NCBI GenBank assembly: GCA_918797485.1
Contig: CAKKNE010000002.1
Span: 1,578,501 to 1,642,500 of the forward strand
Length of the DNA: 64,000 nt
Reading direction: 5' to 3'
Source: Pelagomonas calceolata
Lineage: Eukaryota; Sar; Pelagophyceae; Pelagomonadales; Pelagomonadaceae
Shown: one piece after another, positions 1 through 11,400 of the stretch
Layout of the letters: every line of letters starts with the position of its first letter
How positions within the stretch are numbered: position 1 is the first letter of the stretch
Translations under genes and position numbers: made by a program
Notes under the pieces: generated by a model
Databases searched by the model: none
The model's input: only the letters and a program-made list of their open reading frames with translations
What the model was told of the DNA's origin: nothing

Positions 1-428
1 CGGCGCGACGGACGCCCCGCGTACCACACGCCGCGCAGGGGGTGACTCGGACCTTGGCCGGGGGGTCTCCGCCGGGCCGCGCAGCGCGGCTCGGAGACTC
101 CTCTCGGGCGGAGGAGACGCCGCCGCCCGACGCCGCGCGCCGCTCCCGGGACGCGCGCGCGGCCAGAGCCGTCCCGGCGCGGGAACCAGAACATGCAGGG
201 GTCGCGCCGATGCGTGCGAAACCGGGCCGGCCGCTGCTAGCCGGCACGTGCGCCGGGGCCCTGCCGCCGGGGCTTGTTTTTGGGGCTTGTTTTTGGCAGC
301 GCCAATCCTTTGCCAGCTGCTCCAGAGGGCGGCCCCGCACCTGTTTGCCCGTCGTTTCCACGCCCGCGGTGTGAGCGCTGAGCTGCCCTTGCTGGCTAAA
401 CCCCTGCCCTCGCCCGTGGCCGGGGGCC
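1..428. other. Left-edge region without a supported gene
   Basis: GC-rich sequence upstream of the first gene. Open frames here have biased composition, no recognisable domain and overlap one another, so I call no gene. The 3' end should contain the promoter and 5' UTR of the FEA1-like gene. I see no TATA box. Confidence 0.4.
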
Positions 429-2113
429 ATGCGGTTCCTCGTTCCCGTGGCTGCCCTCTTCGGCGGCGCTGCCGCGCAAATTGGGCGCGTCACCAGCGTC
501 CGAATTCCGTGCGCCTTGGCCCCACCCCACGCCCCTCCCCCCGCAGCTCGCACCAGATGCTCGCCGGCTACCAGTCGGCCTCGGACGTCGGGCCGCACTC
601 GATGATCGACCTCGACATGGAGGAGCTTGAAACTAAGGTGGGCGAGTACGCCACCAACGCAAACTGGATCACCGAGGCCATGTTCATCTACGAGAACGGC
701 GGCGGCGGCTTGTGTTCGCAGGCCGACGTCGACGCGGCGATGACCTCGGACACGACGCCCTGGTGCACGGACACGACTCAGGCCTTCGGCAACTCCCAGA
801 AGTCCACCTCGATCCGCACGCTCAAGGGCTTCGCGACGAAGAACTACGCTTCGGACAAACTCACCGGCGCGGATGGTGGGAATTACGGCGAGCGGATGCC
901 CCCGATCTACGCCGGCTACTGGAACGACTGGGCGTGGGCAGACACGTTCATCACGAAGGACTACTCCGCGACAGTCAAACCCTCTGGGTGGAACCAGCTC
1001 ATCAAGAAGGGCGCCAACTACCAGGCGGTCTGGATGTACGTCCTCCACGAGCTTGAGGACGCAATCGGCGACTGCTACGCCGGCGACATCTACGCCAACG
1101 ACGGGACCCCGACCGGCGGCGCGCCGCACGCGTGGGACGAGGGCTGGGCGTTCTACGCCGGCTCTCAGGTCGCGGCGACGGCGGCCGGCGCCGTCACGGA
1201 CGACGGTACGCTGATCTGGGAGCTCGCGGAGAAGCGCGGCAAGGGTTTCGACACCACACACTCCACCGGCCCCGCCACGGTGAACGTCAAGCTCCTCGCC
1301 AAATTCATTGAGGGCCGCGACCTCATCATTGCCGGCAAGTGCGCCGAAGCCGAGTCCCTCGTCGACCCGATCCGCGCTCAGATGACGGTGCCGCTCGTCC
1401 AGGGCACGCTCAATTACGCGTTGAAAGCGGCGGACCCGGCCAACGCCATTAGCGCTTGCGTCGTCGACGCCGGCAAGAACGCCATGACCGCCAGCGACGA
1501 TTGCGTCGAGTCGTGGGCCGATGCCTGGGCCTTCGCCGCGGCCGTGCTCCCGCAGGTCGCCGAGTGCGACTGGGGAGCCGCCGAGACGATCAGGTATAAC
1601 TTAGACATCGAAGCGGCGGCGCCGGTGCAAGGGGGCTTCTACAGCGTCAAGTCGGCGATCGAGTCGACGTACCGGTGCCTGGGCATCACGTGCGCCGACG
1701 TCGGCGCTTACCCGGGCACCATGCCCTGCAGTGAACCCGACGACGATGACGACGACGACGACGACGACGACCTCCTCGACGGCGGCCTAAGGGAGGTCAT
1801 GTCCCTGGCGCCCATGGGCCTCGCGGCGATCGGACTTACGTTCACCGGTATTAGCATCGCTGCGATCGCGAATGCGTTCCAGGAACAGTGCGCCCTGGGC
1901 CCCACGATCATCTTCGAGGCCGGAACCACACATCCCTACTACATCACCCCGAACCTGTGCACGATCGGCGCCCACACGTACTCGTCCAAGAAGACTGTGC
2001 GCGACGCGTCGCCGCGCAAGGTGTGCCGCAAGTTCTGCGAAGCGGCGTCCGCTTCTGGGAAGCTGGCGCTCAAGCAGGTGCACGGCCTGACGTGTTACTG
2101 CAAGAGGAAATGA
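429..2113 (+). CDS. FEA1-like secreted, membrane-anchored protein
   Basis: Proposed exons are 429-497 and 557-2113, giving 541 residues. Exon 1 begins MRFLVPVAALFGGAAAQ, a good signal peptide. The 59-nt intron is inferred because the long downstream frame lacks a signal and a pyrimidine-rich tract precedes the acceptor. The body holds motifs YWNDWAWADTF, VLHELEDAIGDC and AWDEGWAFYAGS. I associate these with the algal FEA1/low-iron-inducible family, whose members bind or assimilate iron at the cell surface; this rests on memory of the family. A run of 11 aspartates then precedes a hydrophobic helix (about MGLAAIGLTFTGISIAAIA) and a Cys-rich tail ending HGLTCYCKRK, so the protein is probably anchored with the main domain outside. 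An alternative in-frame start at 248 would give no clean signal peptide. Family assignment is moderate; secretion is better supported. Confidence 0.6.
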
Positions 2114-2431
2114 TCAGGGGTCGAACTCTCCTCCTTCTCTGGACCCGCCCGCGAACCTGACCTTTCCCTTCTTTTGAAACCTGGGGCTGCCGGCCGCCCG
2201 TCGGGCGCGGCGTGACACATCATAACAGAGGCCTCGGGACCGCCGGCCGTATGGCTGACGAGGTCTGGGAGGGGGATCTCAAATATGAATAAAAAACGGG
2301 TTTTGCTCGATTACACAGATACACAGACCCAAGCTAGCGTAACGCGGTCTCTAGCAAGCTACCGCCGCCGTGACATTTTATTTAGAGTCATACTAGTAGA
2401 CATACTAGCGAAGGGCAAACAGATACATATC
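2114..2431. other. Convergent 3' intergenic region
   Basis: About 320 bp between the stops of two convergent genes, holding both 3' UTRs. An AAATATGAATAAAAA stretch at about 2280 could serve as a poly(A) signal for the plus-strand gene. I see no repeat or RNA gene. Confidence 0.4.
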
Positions 2432-5400
2432 TTACGCCCGCGCCTCGGTGAGCTCCGAGACGTCGTCGTCCAGGATCACGCGCGGCGAGCCGAGGTCCGA
2501 CACGTCGTCCTCGGCCTCGCCGTCGACGTCGCCAAGCGGCCGCGCGGGCGACGCGGCGCGGTCGTGGACGGAGCCCTCGTCGAGCGCCGAGACCTCGTCG
2601 GGCAGCGGCGAGCAGACGGAGGCGTCGCCCTCCTCGAGGACGGTCCAGAGGTGGGCCGGCGCCGGCGCGGCCCCGGGCGCCGGCGCCGGGCCGGGCGCCG
2701 GGCCCGGCGCGGGCGCGGGCGCCCAGGCCGCGGGCGCCGGCGCGCCGTTTGGAGCCGGCCCCGGCGCCGGCGCCCCCACACATGACCACGCGTCCTCCGC
2801 GATGTACGCCGGCGCGTCGGCCTCGGTCGACGCCCGGGATCTCCGACTCTTCCGTTTCGGCCTCTTCGGCTTTTTATGTTTCGCGGCCACCGGCTCGATC
2901 CACGCCGACGACTTGCCCCACTCCTTGCCCGCCTCGCGCAGGACGTGCGCGACATCTAGGTCTCCGGTCGAACCGTTGCGAGCGTCCGTCAATAAAACGA
3001 ACAGTCGTTGTTGGGCCGGCTCCGGCTCCGGTACCGCCCATTGCCCTTGTCGTAATCGCTCATCTAACTCGGCGGCGATATCCTGCGCGGAGCATCGCGG
3101 TTCGGTCCGAACGGCCTCTTCAGCAAAAAAGAAACGACCCCCGGCATCGTGAGATGGCCACGAGTCGAAGGCACCGTACGGGACGCCGCGAGCGCACCCG
3201 CAAATCCGCCATCGACGTCCTCTCTCGAATTTCGTCGGGGAACTCGCGAGACACCCACTTCTCCCGTTTGTCCGCCTCGATGGCCTCGCGCGTGAACGGT
3301 CGCAGGCGGTCCGGTCGACGCGGCTGGTAGTCCTCGACCTCGCCGCGCAGCAAGCCGTCGTCATCCTCATCATCATCATTGCTCTTCTTCTTCTCCTTCC
3401 CCAGGGCCTGGCGGTAGGTCACGACGACGTTGCCGTGCTCGTCGACGTTCGGCTGCTCGGAGGCGACCTGCGCGGAGCATCGCGGTCGTGGAGTGGTAAG
3501 GGAGGATCGGGCGACGTCGTGTCCGGGAATGGTGGCGGTGGGTCGTTTCTCGTTGAATTTTGAGGCGATTTCGAGGTGATTCGGTCGACGTCGCTCGACG
3601 CGGTCCGAAAGGCCCCAAAATCGGAAAATAAACCACCCACGACCTCCTCTGATGGTCACGAGTCGCGTCGATGGCGTGAAGGCGGACGCAGAGCTCGCAC
3701 CGTGCTCTCGTCGTCCTTCTTGAAGACGTTCTCGTTCTTCTCTTTGGGCGGCGCTCGTCTATTATCCCGCTTTTCAAATTCGTCCATCAACAGTTCGTCG
3801 GCCGAGGGCGCGACGGCCCAGGCCGGCGGCGGCCAGACGTGTAACGATACCGAACCGCCACTTCTCGTCCGTTCGCGTTTCCGAGCTTGTTTTCTGGTGC
3901 GTAACGGGAGGGAGATCTGGGCCGGCTGAGAACTTGTAGGAGCCGTCGCCGCGTCCTTCGGCGGCTTGGGCACGGCTTTGAGCTCCAATAACAAATCCCC
4001 GGCACTTATCCGGGCTTCGCCCAAGCACAGGTCGCCCCGCAGCTCCTTGCGCCAGACTTCGACGATGAGCGTCCACTTCGGGGGTTGCCAGCTTGGCAAC
4101 ACCTCGTACGGGGCCTGCCATTCTCCAGATGCCATCGGCGGCGGCAGGGAGCATAGATAACTAAATGAAGCGGGCGCGCCCTGGACCCTCGTGCGACAGG
4201 GTTTTGTGGTGCCGACCTCCCACTTGATCAAGGAGGCTTCCTCCGCCTCCTGGCGCATGGCCTCGGCCGCGTCCTGGTCGAAGCCCTGTGTGGAACATAT
4301 ACAATCGCGAACCCGTCTCCGTCCACTCACGAGACGCGTGGACTCTCGTGTGATCATGAAGACGCCATCGACGCGAAGCGGCATCGCGAGGACGCCATCG
4401 CCGCGACCACGTCATGTTGAAGCTCATTCTTCACGCTGAGTCAGCACCGGCACGTTCTGCTCGAGCAAGTCAAAGCCCAGATCCGTCAACGCTTGGTCGA
4501 TCTCGGGCTTGACGTCCTCCCTACTCATCAGTAGACACTCGGCGTCTTGGCGCTCCCGCTCCTTCTCTTCGGGAGTCTTCGCGTCCTCCAAAGCTTGTTT
4601 TCGCTGCCTCTCGGCCTCCTCGTACCTGCGCGGAGCATCGCGTTTCGAAGTGTCCATCTCAGCATGACGTGGGTGGGCTCTGGTCCTTCAATGAACCGGT
4701 TCGGACCGAGTCGCGACTCGACGGCGGTCGCGGTCCCGACTCGGTCCGAACGGCCTCAAAATCACAAAAGAAACCAGCCACGTCATCGTGTGTTAGGTAC
4801 GAGTCCCATGGAAGGCGCCGCAACGCCTCAAGACGCCGCGCGCGCGCATGCTGATGCAATACACGAGCTCGTCGTAATCGAGCGTCCGGTCTCCGTCGAC
4901 GTCGAACGCACTGAACACGGTCGACGCGTTCGCCGTGAGCCACGTCACGAAGGGATTCAGGTCCTCGTCGAACAGGGCTCTCTGCAGTTCTTGTATTGTT
5001 AGTTTCCTGTGATCCGTGTCGACGCCTCGCAAACGCTTAGCTGCGACGGCGAGCGCTTCCTCTAACGTCTCCGGCTCCTTCTCCTTCTCTTTGGGCGCGT
5101 TCGGGTCGGGAGCTTCATCGTCGCCCGTGTCGCAGATGTCGAGAATCTTCTTCGCGATCCTATACTTGTTGCCCGTCCCGTCGAAGACGACCAGAGACCG
5201 CTCCGACTCGGTATCTGAAGCATCCTCTACTATTTCGGGCTGTCTTTCCCGCTCTTCGATGCGCAGAACCGCGTAGGTCTCGTTCCTACCAAACACACTT
5301 TTGTGTTTCAACTTGCAGGCCTCATTTAACCTGAGAGGCAGCTCATCCACCCCAATTTCCTGGAGGAACTGCTCGCGATGAGCTTTGGTCTCCTGTCTCT

Positions 5401-8400
5401 GTTGTAATTGTTTTTTACTGATACTTCGAGCCTGCCGCAGAGCCACTGTCTCCAGCGCATTCGCCTCCTTCAATCCTAAAGCGCCGGGGTACTTTGAACA
5501 CCACGCATCGACCACAAACTCGCAGGCCTCGGGGATGACCTGCCGCGTCGTCTTCCTCCGACCCTCGCTGTCCTTCGGTGTGCTATCAGCAATTCTCTCC
5601 ACAGCGTCCGTGTGCAGCTCCAGCGGCTCCAAACCCCTTCGGACCTCGATGGACACCCAGATCTCCTGGGGCAGTTCTTTTACACTTGCCACAGATTCAT
5701 CCTCAGAACTATCCGTGACCCACTCGTAGACCGACTCGTACTCGGGCACGTCGTCCCCGGCCTCGAGCGCCCTCCGCTCCGCCTCTTCCCGCTCCTTGCG
5801 CTCCTCGTCTTCGCGCTGCTTCTTCTTCGCTTCGCGCGACAATGCACTTTTCTCGAAGTCGTCGAACTTGCCGTACCTGCGCGGGGCGGCGGTTTCGCGT
5901 GCCGCGGCCGTCGGCGCGCGTCGCGAGGCGTCGAGGCGTGTCGCCTCCACGAGAGGAGGCGGCCAGTGGTCTTTTTTTCGAGTTTGAGCCGCTTCGGACC
6001 GCGTCGAGCGACCGCGTCCGAATGACCTCGAAGTCGACAAAGAAACGACCCCCAGCATCGCAACACCTCAAGACGCCGCGCGCGCGCAGCTTGTTCATCT
6101 TCTCAATATTCGTGTCGTCTTTCGCGTTGAAGGTCTTCCGCGCGAGCGCCGTCACCTCGTCGACGCCGTCCCAGCCCGCTATTTCGAGCCACTTCTCGTA
6201 CAGAGTCTTGTCGTCGTCCCGCGAACATTCGGCGATCAATGAAGAAAGTACTGCTCGCGCCGGCCGGACGTCGCCGCGCGTCAGATGCGCCTTGGCCAGC
6301 AAAAAGCGCCACTTCGGCGGCCACGGCTCCGGTAGACTTCGTAAACATCTCTTGGCCGCTTGAACAGCTTCCGTGGCCAAACGAGCACCCAAACAAGCTT
6401 CAGCATAACAAGCACACAAGCGAGCGACCTCCACCTGATCGAGGGCCTGGCCCATGGCCTTCTCCTGGGCCTGTATCGCGGCGCGACACGCTCGTAAAGC
6501 GTCGCCCGGCGACCGTGTCAGACGACACTGAGCCATTGTATCCAAAGCGTCGTGGTATTTCGTGCGAGCGTCTCGCTGATTCTTTTCAGATCGATAAATG
6601 GCGTCGTTCTGCCGCGCGTTATCACCCTTGCGCGCGGCGTTCCGCCAGGCCGCCTCCGCATTTTGGACGTTGATAACACCTGTGTGGCACAGACACCGTC
6701 GCGACATTGTCTCCGTGCACTCGCGCGACGCGCAGACTCTCATGTGCTCATGAAGACGCCATCGACGCGACGCGGCATCGCGTCGACGCCGTCGCCGCGA
6801 CCACGTCACGTTGAAGTTCAATGAAGACGCTGAGTCAGCACCAAGATACTTCGGGAAGCACTCGGCGATGGCCACGCCCCGGTGGATGAGCCGCGCCTCC
6901 TTGGCGCGCTGTCTTGCTGAAGCCGCAGCAGAGGGCTTGTTCTCTTCGTCGGAATCGGACGAGTCCGAGTCGCGGCGCTTTTCCTTTGAAGGCGCGGGCG
7001 GCTCCGGTTGCAGACCGAGGGCGATGCGTTCCGCCATGAACGCGGCGTGCGCCCTCAACTGCTCGGTGGGCACGTGCCAGTGCGGGTCGGACAGCGCCGC
7101 CGACGCGTTCGGCCCGCGGCTTCTCTTTAAGCGCGCTTCGCTGTGCGGGTCGCGGCCCCACGGGTTTTGGATTCGATCCGCATCTTCCCTTATTCCCGCG
7201 TTTCTGCCATCTACGAGTGCTGCGGCCGCATCTAGACACCGGTGCATGAACTGACGCCGTTCGAGCGCTCGCGCTAATAAAGGTCGTCGTCTCCGGCCGC
7301 CGTCCGCCGCGTCTCGCGCCATACGAGGATCTTCTCTCTGTAACCAAGTAGTCTTGGCGACGACTTCCCGCCCCAACTCGACGCCGTTCGCATCTCTGGC
7401 AACCACAATCAATCCGTCGCCCGCGTCCAACGCCGTCGAAAAGAAGGCTGCGGCACCACCTCTCGGCCGTCGGACCACCGCCGCGGCGAAGGGTAGCGGC
7501 GCCGGCCGCAACCCGACTTGTAATCGAGTTTTGAACGTTCTATGATTTCTTTCGGCGATACGCTTCAATGGACTTGTACCCTGCTCCGTCTGCCGACAGA
7601 CCCAATGCGACACGCGCACGCAGAGCTCCCTACGCGCGTCGGGCGGCGCGTAGACCCAGTGCAGGTCGGCTTCCGCTCCTGCCCTATCTCTCCATTCATT
7701 TTTATCTACAGACATGGACTCGCCCTCGTCCTCTGAACTCTCGTCCGTGCTCTCGGCACCCGAATGCTCTCGCCTCCTGGCTTGTCTAGTTCGTACTCGT
7801 AGGGAGAAGCCGCAGTCCAACACGTCGCATCGTAACGACGTATCTGAGAGAGATCGCACGCTCCGACAACCAACTGGTGTAGCTAAGTGAGTGAAGCGCA
7901 ACTTCGCGGCCGAAGCCGCCGCCGCGGCCGCGCGATCGCAGTCCCGCGACCGATATCTAATGATAGACGTCGTCAGCCTCGACAAACCCATCTGGTGCTT
8001 GCGCACCTTCTTCAACATCAGTTCCGACCGTCGCTGCAAATCCCCGAGTCGCAACGCCTCCGCGCCGCACGCACACAACGCGCACTCGACCTGGACGCGC
8101 TCCCGCCGCCTCGATTCCTCATTACTCACACCTATTTGGATCTTCTCGCCCAGGTCGTCGGGGTCCCAGGTCTCGGCCTGCGTGTTTCAAACTTCAAGTT
8201 GGGCTTCAACTCGGGGTCTGTCGTGGTCTGAGAGAGGTTCGAGTGTATCTCTCGGAGGTCGTGTCCGAGTTTGGGCCTCTCAGAGGGCCGCGGTGCCGAG
8301 ACCGCTCTCACTCGGCGAGACGCGAGGATCGCATCGATGGCGTCGGACGATGCTCCCAGACGCCGTCGACGCATGGTTGATGTCCACACGGGTCTCCGCG

Positions 8401-11400
8401 AGCGTCGTTGTTTCTTCACTCGACACTTTCGCTTCGGGACTCTCCGGATCTAGTAATTTAAAGGCAGCGACCCACCAGCCCGCGGCCGGCGGCGCGAGAT
8501 CCTGTATTCTAGTCCACAAGACCTCCGCTCGGTCGTGGATGGCTATCAATTGTCTTCCTAAGTCTAAAACTTCTTTCCTCAATGAAGACGCTTCGCTACG
8601 CAGGTCGTTCGCGTCCCTGCCGTCCCTGTGGGCCTGCCGCGCCTCGGGCGTGCCGTAGCGCACCTCGGCAATCCTCACATCTCGCAGGAACGACGCGCGA
8701 CCGATAGCAGGTTTGCACGCCTGATGTTCACGCTGTTCTCGTCTAAGAACGTTCTCAGCGTCCTTTCTTTCGCGTCGGACGGCCATGCCGGCGGCCACGG
8801 CCACGGTGAGCTTGCCCTGGGCCTGTGTGGGAACGGCACCGTCGCGAAACGACCGCGACTCTCTCACGAGGCGCGTGGGCGCTCTGGCGACCGCGTCGAC
8901 GACGTCGAGGCGATGCGGTCTCATGAAGACGCCATCGCCGCGACCACGTCAAGTTCAAGTTCATTTTTCACGCTGAGTCAGTACCGTTTCCGTGGTCCCA
9001 CCCTTGAGAAGCTTTTTCGCTTTTCGAGTCGAGAACAACTCGAGCAGACCCTTTTCTCTTTCTAAAAACACGCGGTGCTGCTGCTTCGATTGAACGCCCG
9101 GTCGCATCGCGTCCTCGACCAGTAAAGTCGCGTCGTTGCGATGTCTATCACATACGCCGAGCTCGTCGTCGTCCCCTTCGTCGTCGGACGGCGGTCGCGC
9201 GCCCCAGGACTCGCCGTCGCTATCGTCCGATGGTAATTCTGCTAGCTCCACCTTCTCCGAGGCCGTCGTAATTAGCGAAGCTGCTTGTAGCGTCTGCACG
9301 GAGCCCTGGTGGAATTGTACTGTAGAGTCCTCCTTGAGCGGGGAGATGTCCGTGTGTAATGTGAGGACCGAGTCCGTTTGTAATCCCGGGGACGCCAGAG
9401 ACTCCGTCTGGAGCGTTCTGGGGGACGCCTGCTCGTCGAGGATCGCCAGTTGTGTAGCACGGGGGCTCGCGTGCGGCGTCGCGTGCGGCGTCGTCTCCCG
9501 CATTTCCACAATTCGCGACGCGCGCGACGGCGCCGTCGCCTCGGAGCGTTGGCCGATCGTGGATTGGGCGAGGTCGTCGTCAATTTTCAAAGCCTTCTGG
9601 ATGGAGACGGGCTTGCTCAGCTGCTTTTTCAACCGTCGCCGCTCCTTCCGGACCCGGCGCAGAGCCTCCCGTTCGACGCGCGTCTTCCGCGCTCGTCTCG
9701 GCTCGTCGTCACTCTCGTTGCGCCGCGGTTCGGCACCAACAATAGAGTCGACCTTCTGTCGCAAACGAGCCGTCGTCGGGTCCGCGAGACCGAGCTCTAC
9801 TAGTCTAGCAGCGACGCCGCGCTGCTGGTCTCTGGAAAGCCACTGCAACGGCGCTCGCAATTGTCCTAATGAGAACCAACTTTCGATGGAAGTGACACAC
9901 AACGCCTTCGCGCCGGACGGCACGTGCCGAGCTTCCAACTCAATTCGGCCGTCAATTCTTCGAGCCGACGCGAGCCACCTCTCCAAGCCCACTCGCCCTT
10001 CCGCATCGTCCTTTAAATCTCTCGAACAGGCCGTGCCGCAGGCCAACTTAATGACGGACCGCCAGAGCATGCGATTCGTATTCGCGAAGTGCCGCGACGT
10101 GACACCTCGTAGGCGCCAGTCACTACCGGAAGTACGAGGGATCCTATCTGTACTACAAGGCAAATCACAGCCGTCATGAGGCAAAGCGCACCATGTCTCA
10201 GCAGTGGGCCACACTAACGCATCGGACGGGTGCACACATAGCACCGGGACGCCGTGGCGCGTCTCGAGTCTTAGAGAAAGGGCTCGACACAATTTCGCCC
10301 TTTCAAGGTCCGCGAGCCACTCCAGCCTCGAACCATAGCCTAACAAGCGCCAGTCGCTCATTTGTAGCGAGTATCTATGAGCTCCTCTCTTCGAAGGAAC
10401 GTGCGCGTCGCACCAAGCTAATACTATACGCAGCTCCTGTTGAGTGGTAGTGAACCGCAGCCGACACGGCACGTCTCTGACAAGGCAGGCCACGTCACAA
10501 CTCCATTGCTCTTCCTCGTCGATGCTGTCCTCGAGGCCGTCGAGTACGAGTCGGCCCCGCTTCACATCGACACAATCGGCGACGGCTTCACACAATGAGG
10601 CGCGCGCTCGAGCCGACCAGACCGCATCCCCTCGGCAGTACTCCTCGAACCCGAGCCCTCGGATGTAGGACGACGGGAGGTCTCGCTCCAGATGATTCGG
10701 CGCGGCCCAGTCGCTCGCCGAGCGCTCGGGCGCCACGCTCCCGTCCTCGGTGCCGACGCGCGACGCCGCGGCCGACGTTGGCCGCGACGTCTCGCGCGAC
10801 GCCGGTCTCGATGTTTCGCGGCTCGCGGGCCGGCTCGTGTTGCGAGAGGACGGCCTCGACACCGAGTTCTCGCGCGACGCCGGGCGCTCCGGCGAGAGGA
10901 GCCGCCGCGTCCCGAAGGCCTTGAAGGCCTCGGCGTCGTCCTTACGGGCTCTGCGCGACGAGCGGCGCCGGGCGAGCGCGTCTCGCGCCCCGCCCCGCTT
11001 CATGGCAGATGAAGTGGCCTCGCGGGCCTTCTCTCTATCAATCAACAACGCGTCGCTCCGGTCCTGGGCCTCATCTCTCCTCGTGCGGCCACACAAGCGC
11101 ACGTGGACCCGCCACCGCAGGTCCTCCGGTGCTGCGCCGCGCGCCTCGTCTTCGTAAGACAATCTAACGATGCAGCGCCGGCCCTTCACGACTCTGATAC
11201 ATGAATAAGGTGGATTGCGCGGCTCTATTCTAGCTAACGCTCTTCTCACTCTGTCTAAAGCTTCCTCTCGCACCTCAAGGACATCAGAACCCTCCTCGTC
11301 ACAAGAGGCCTTCTCGAGCGCGTGCAAAGGTAGCCAGTACCGCTCCGTGCAACACAGGCCGTCCAGCTCCACTTCGGCCGCATCTCTCGCGGGCACGACC

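Noticed and set aside
1708-2083. Minus-strand reading frames across the FEA1-like gene, including a poly-Ser frame
   Set aside because: They mirror the GC-rich coding strand and the Asp run; no independent motif or start context.
2640-2790. GC-only repeat tract as a possible regulatory or satellite repeat
   Set aside because: It encodes the Pro-Ala-Gly tail of the giant protein in frame, so low-complexity coding explains it.
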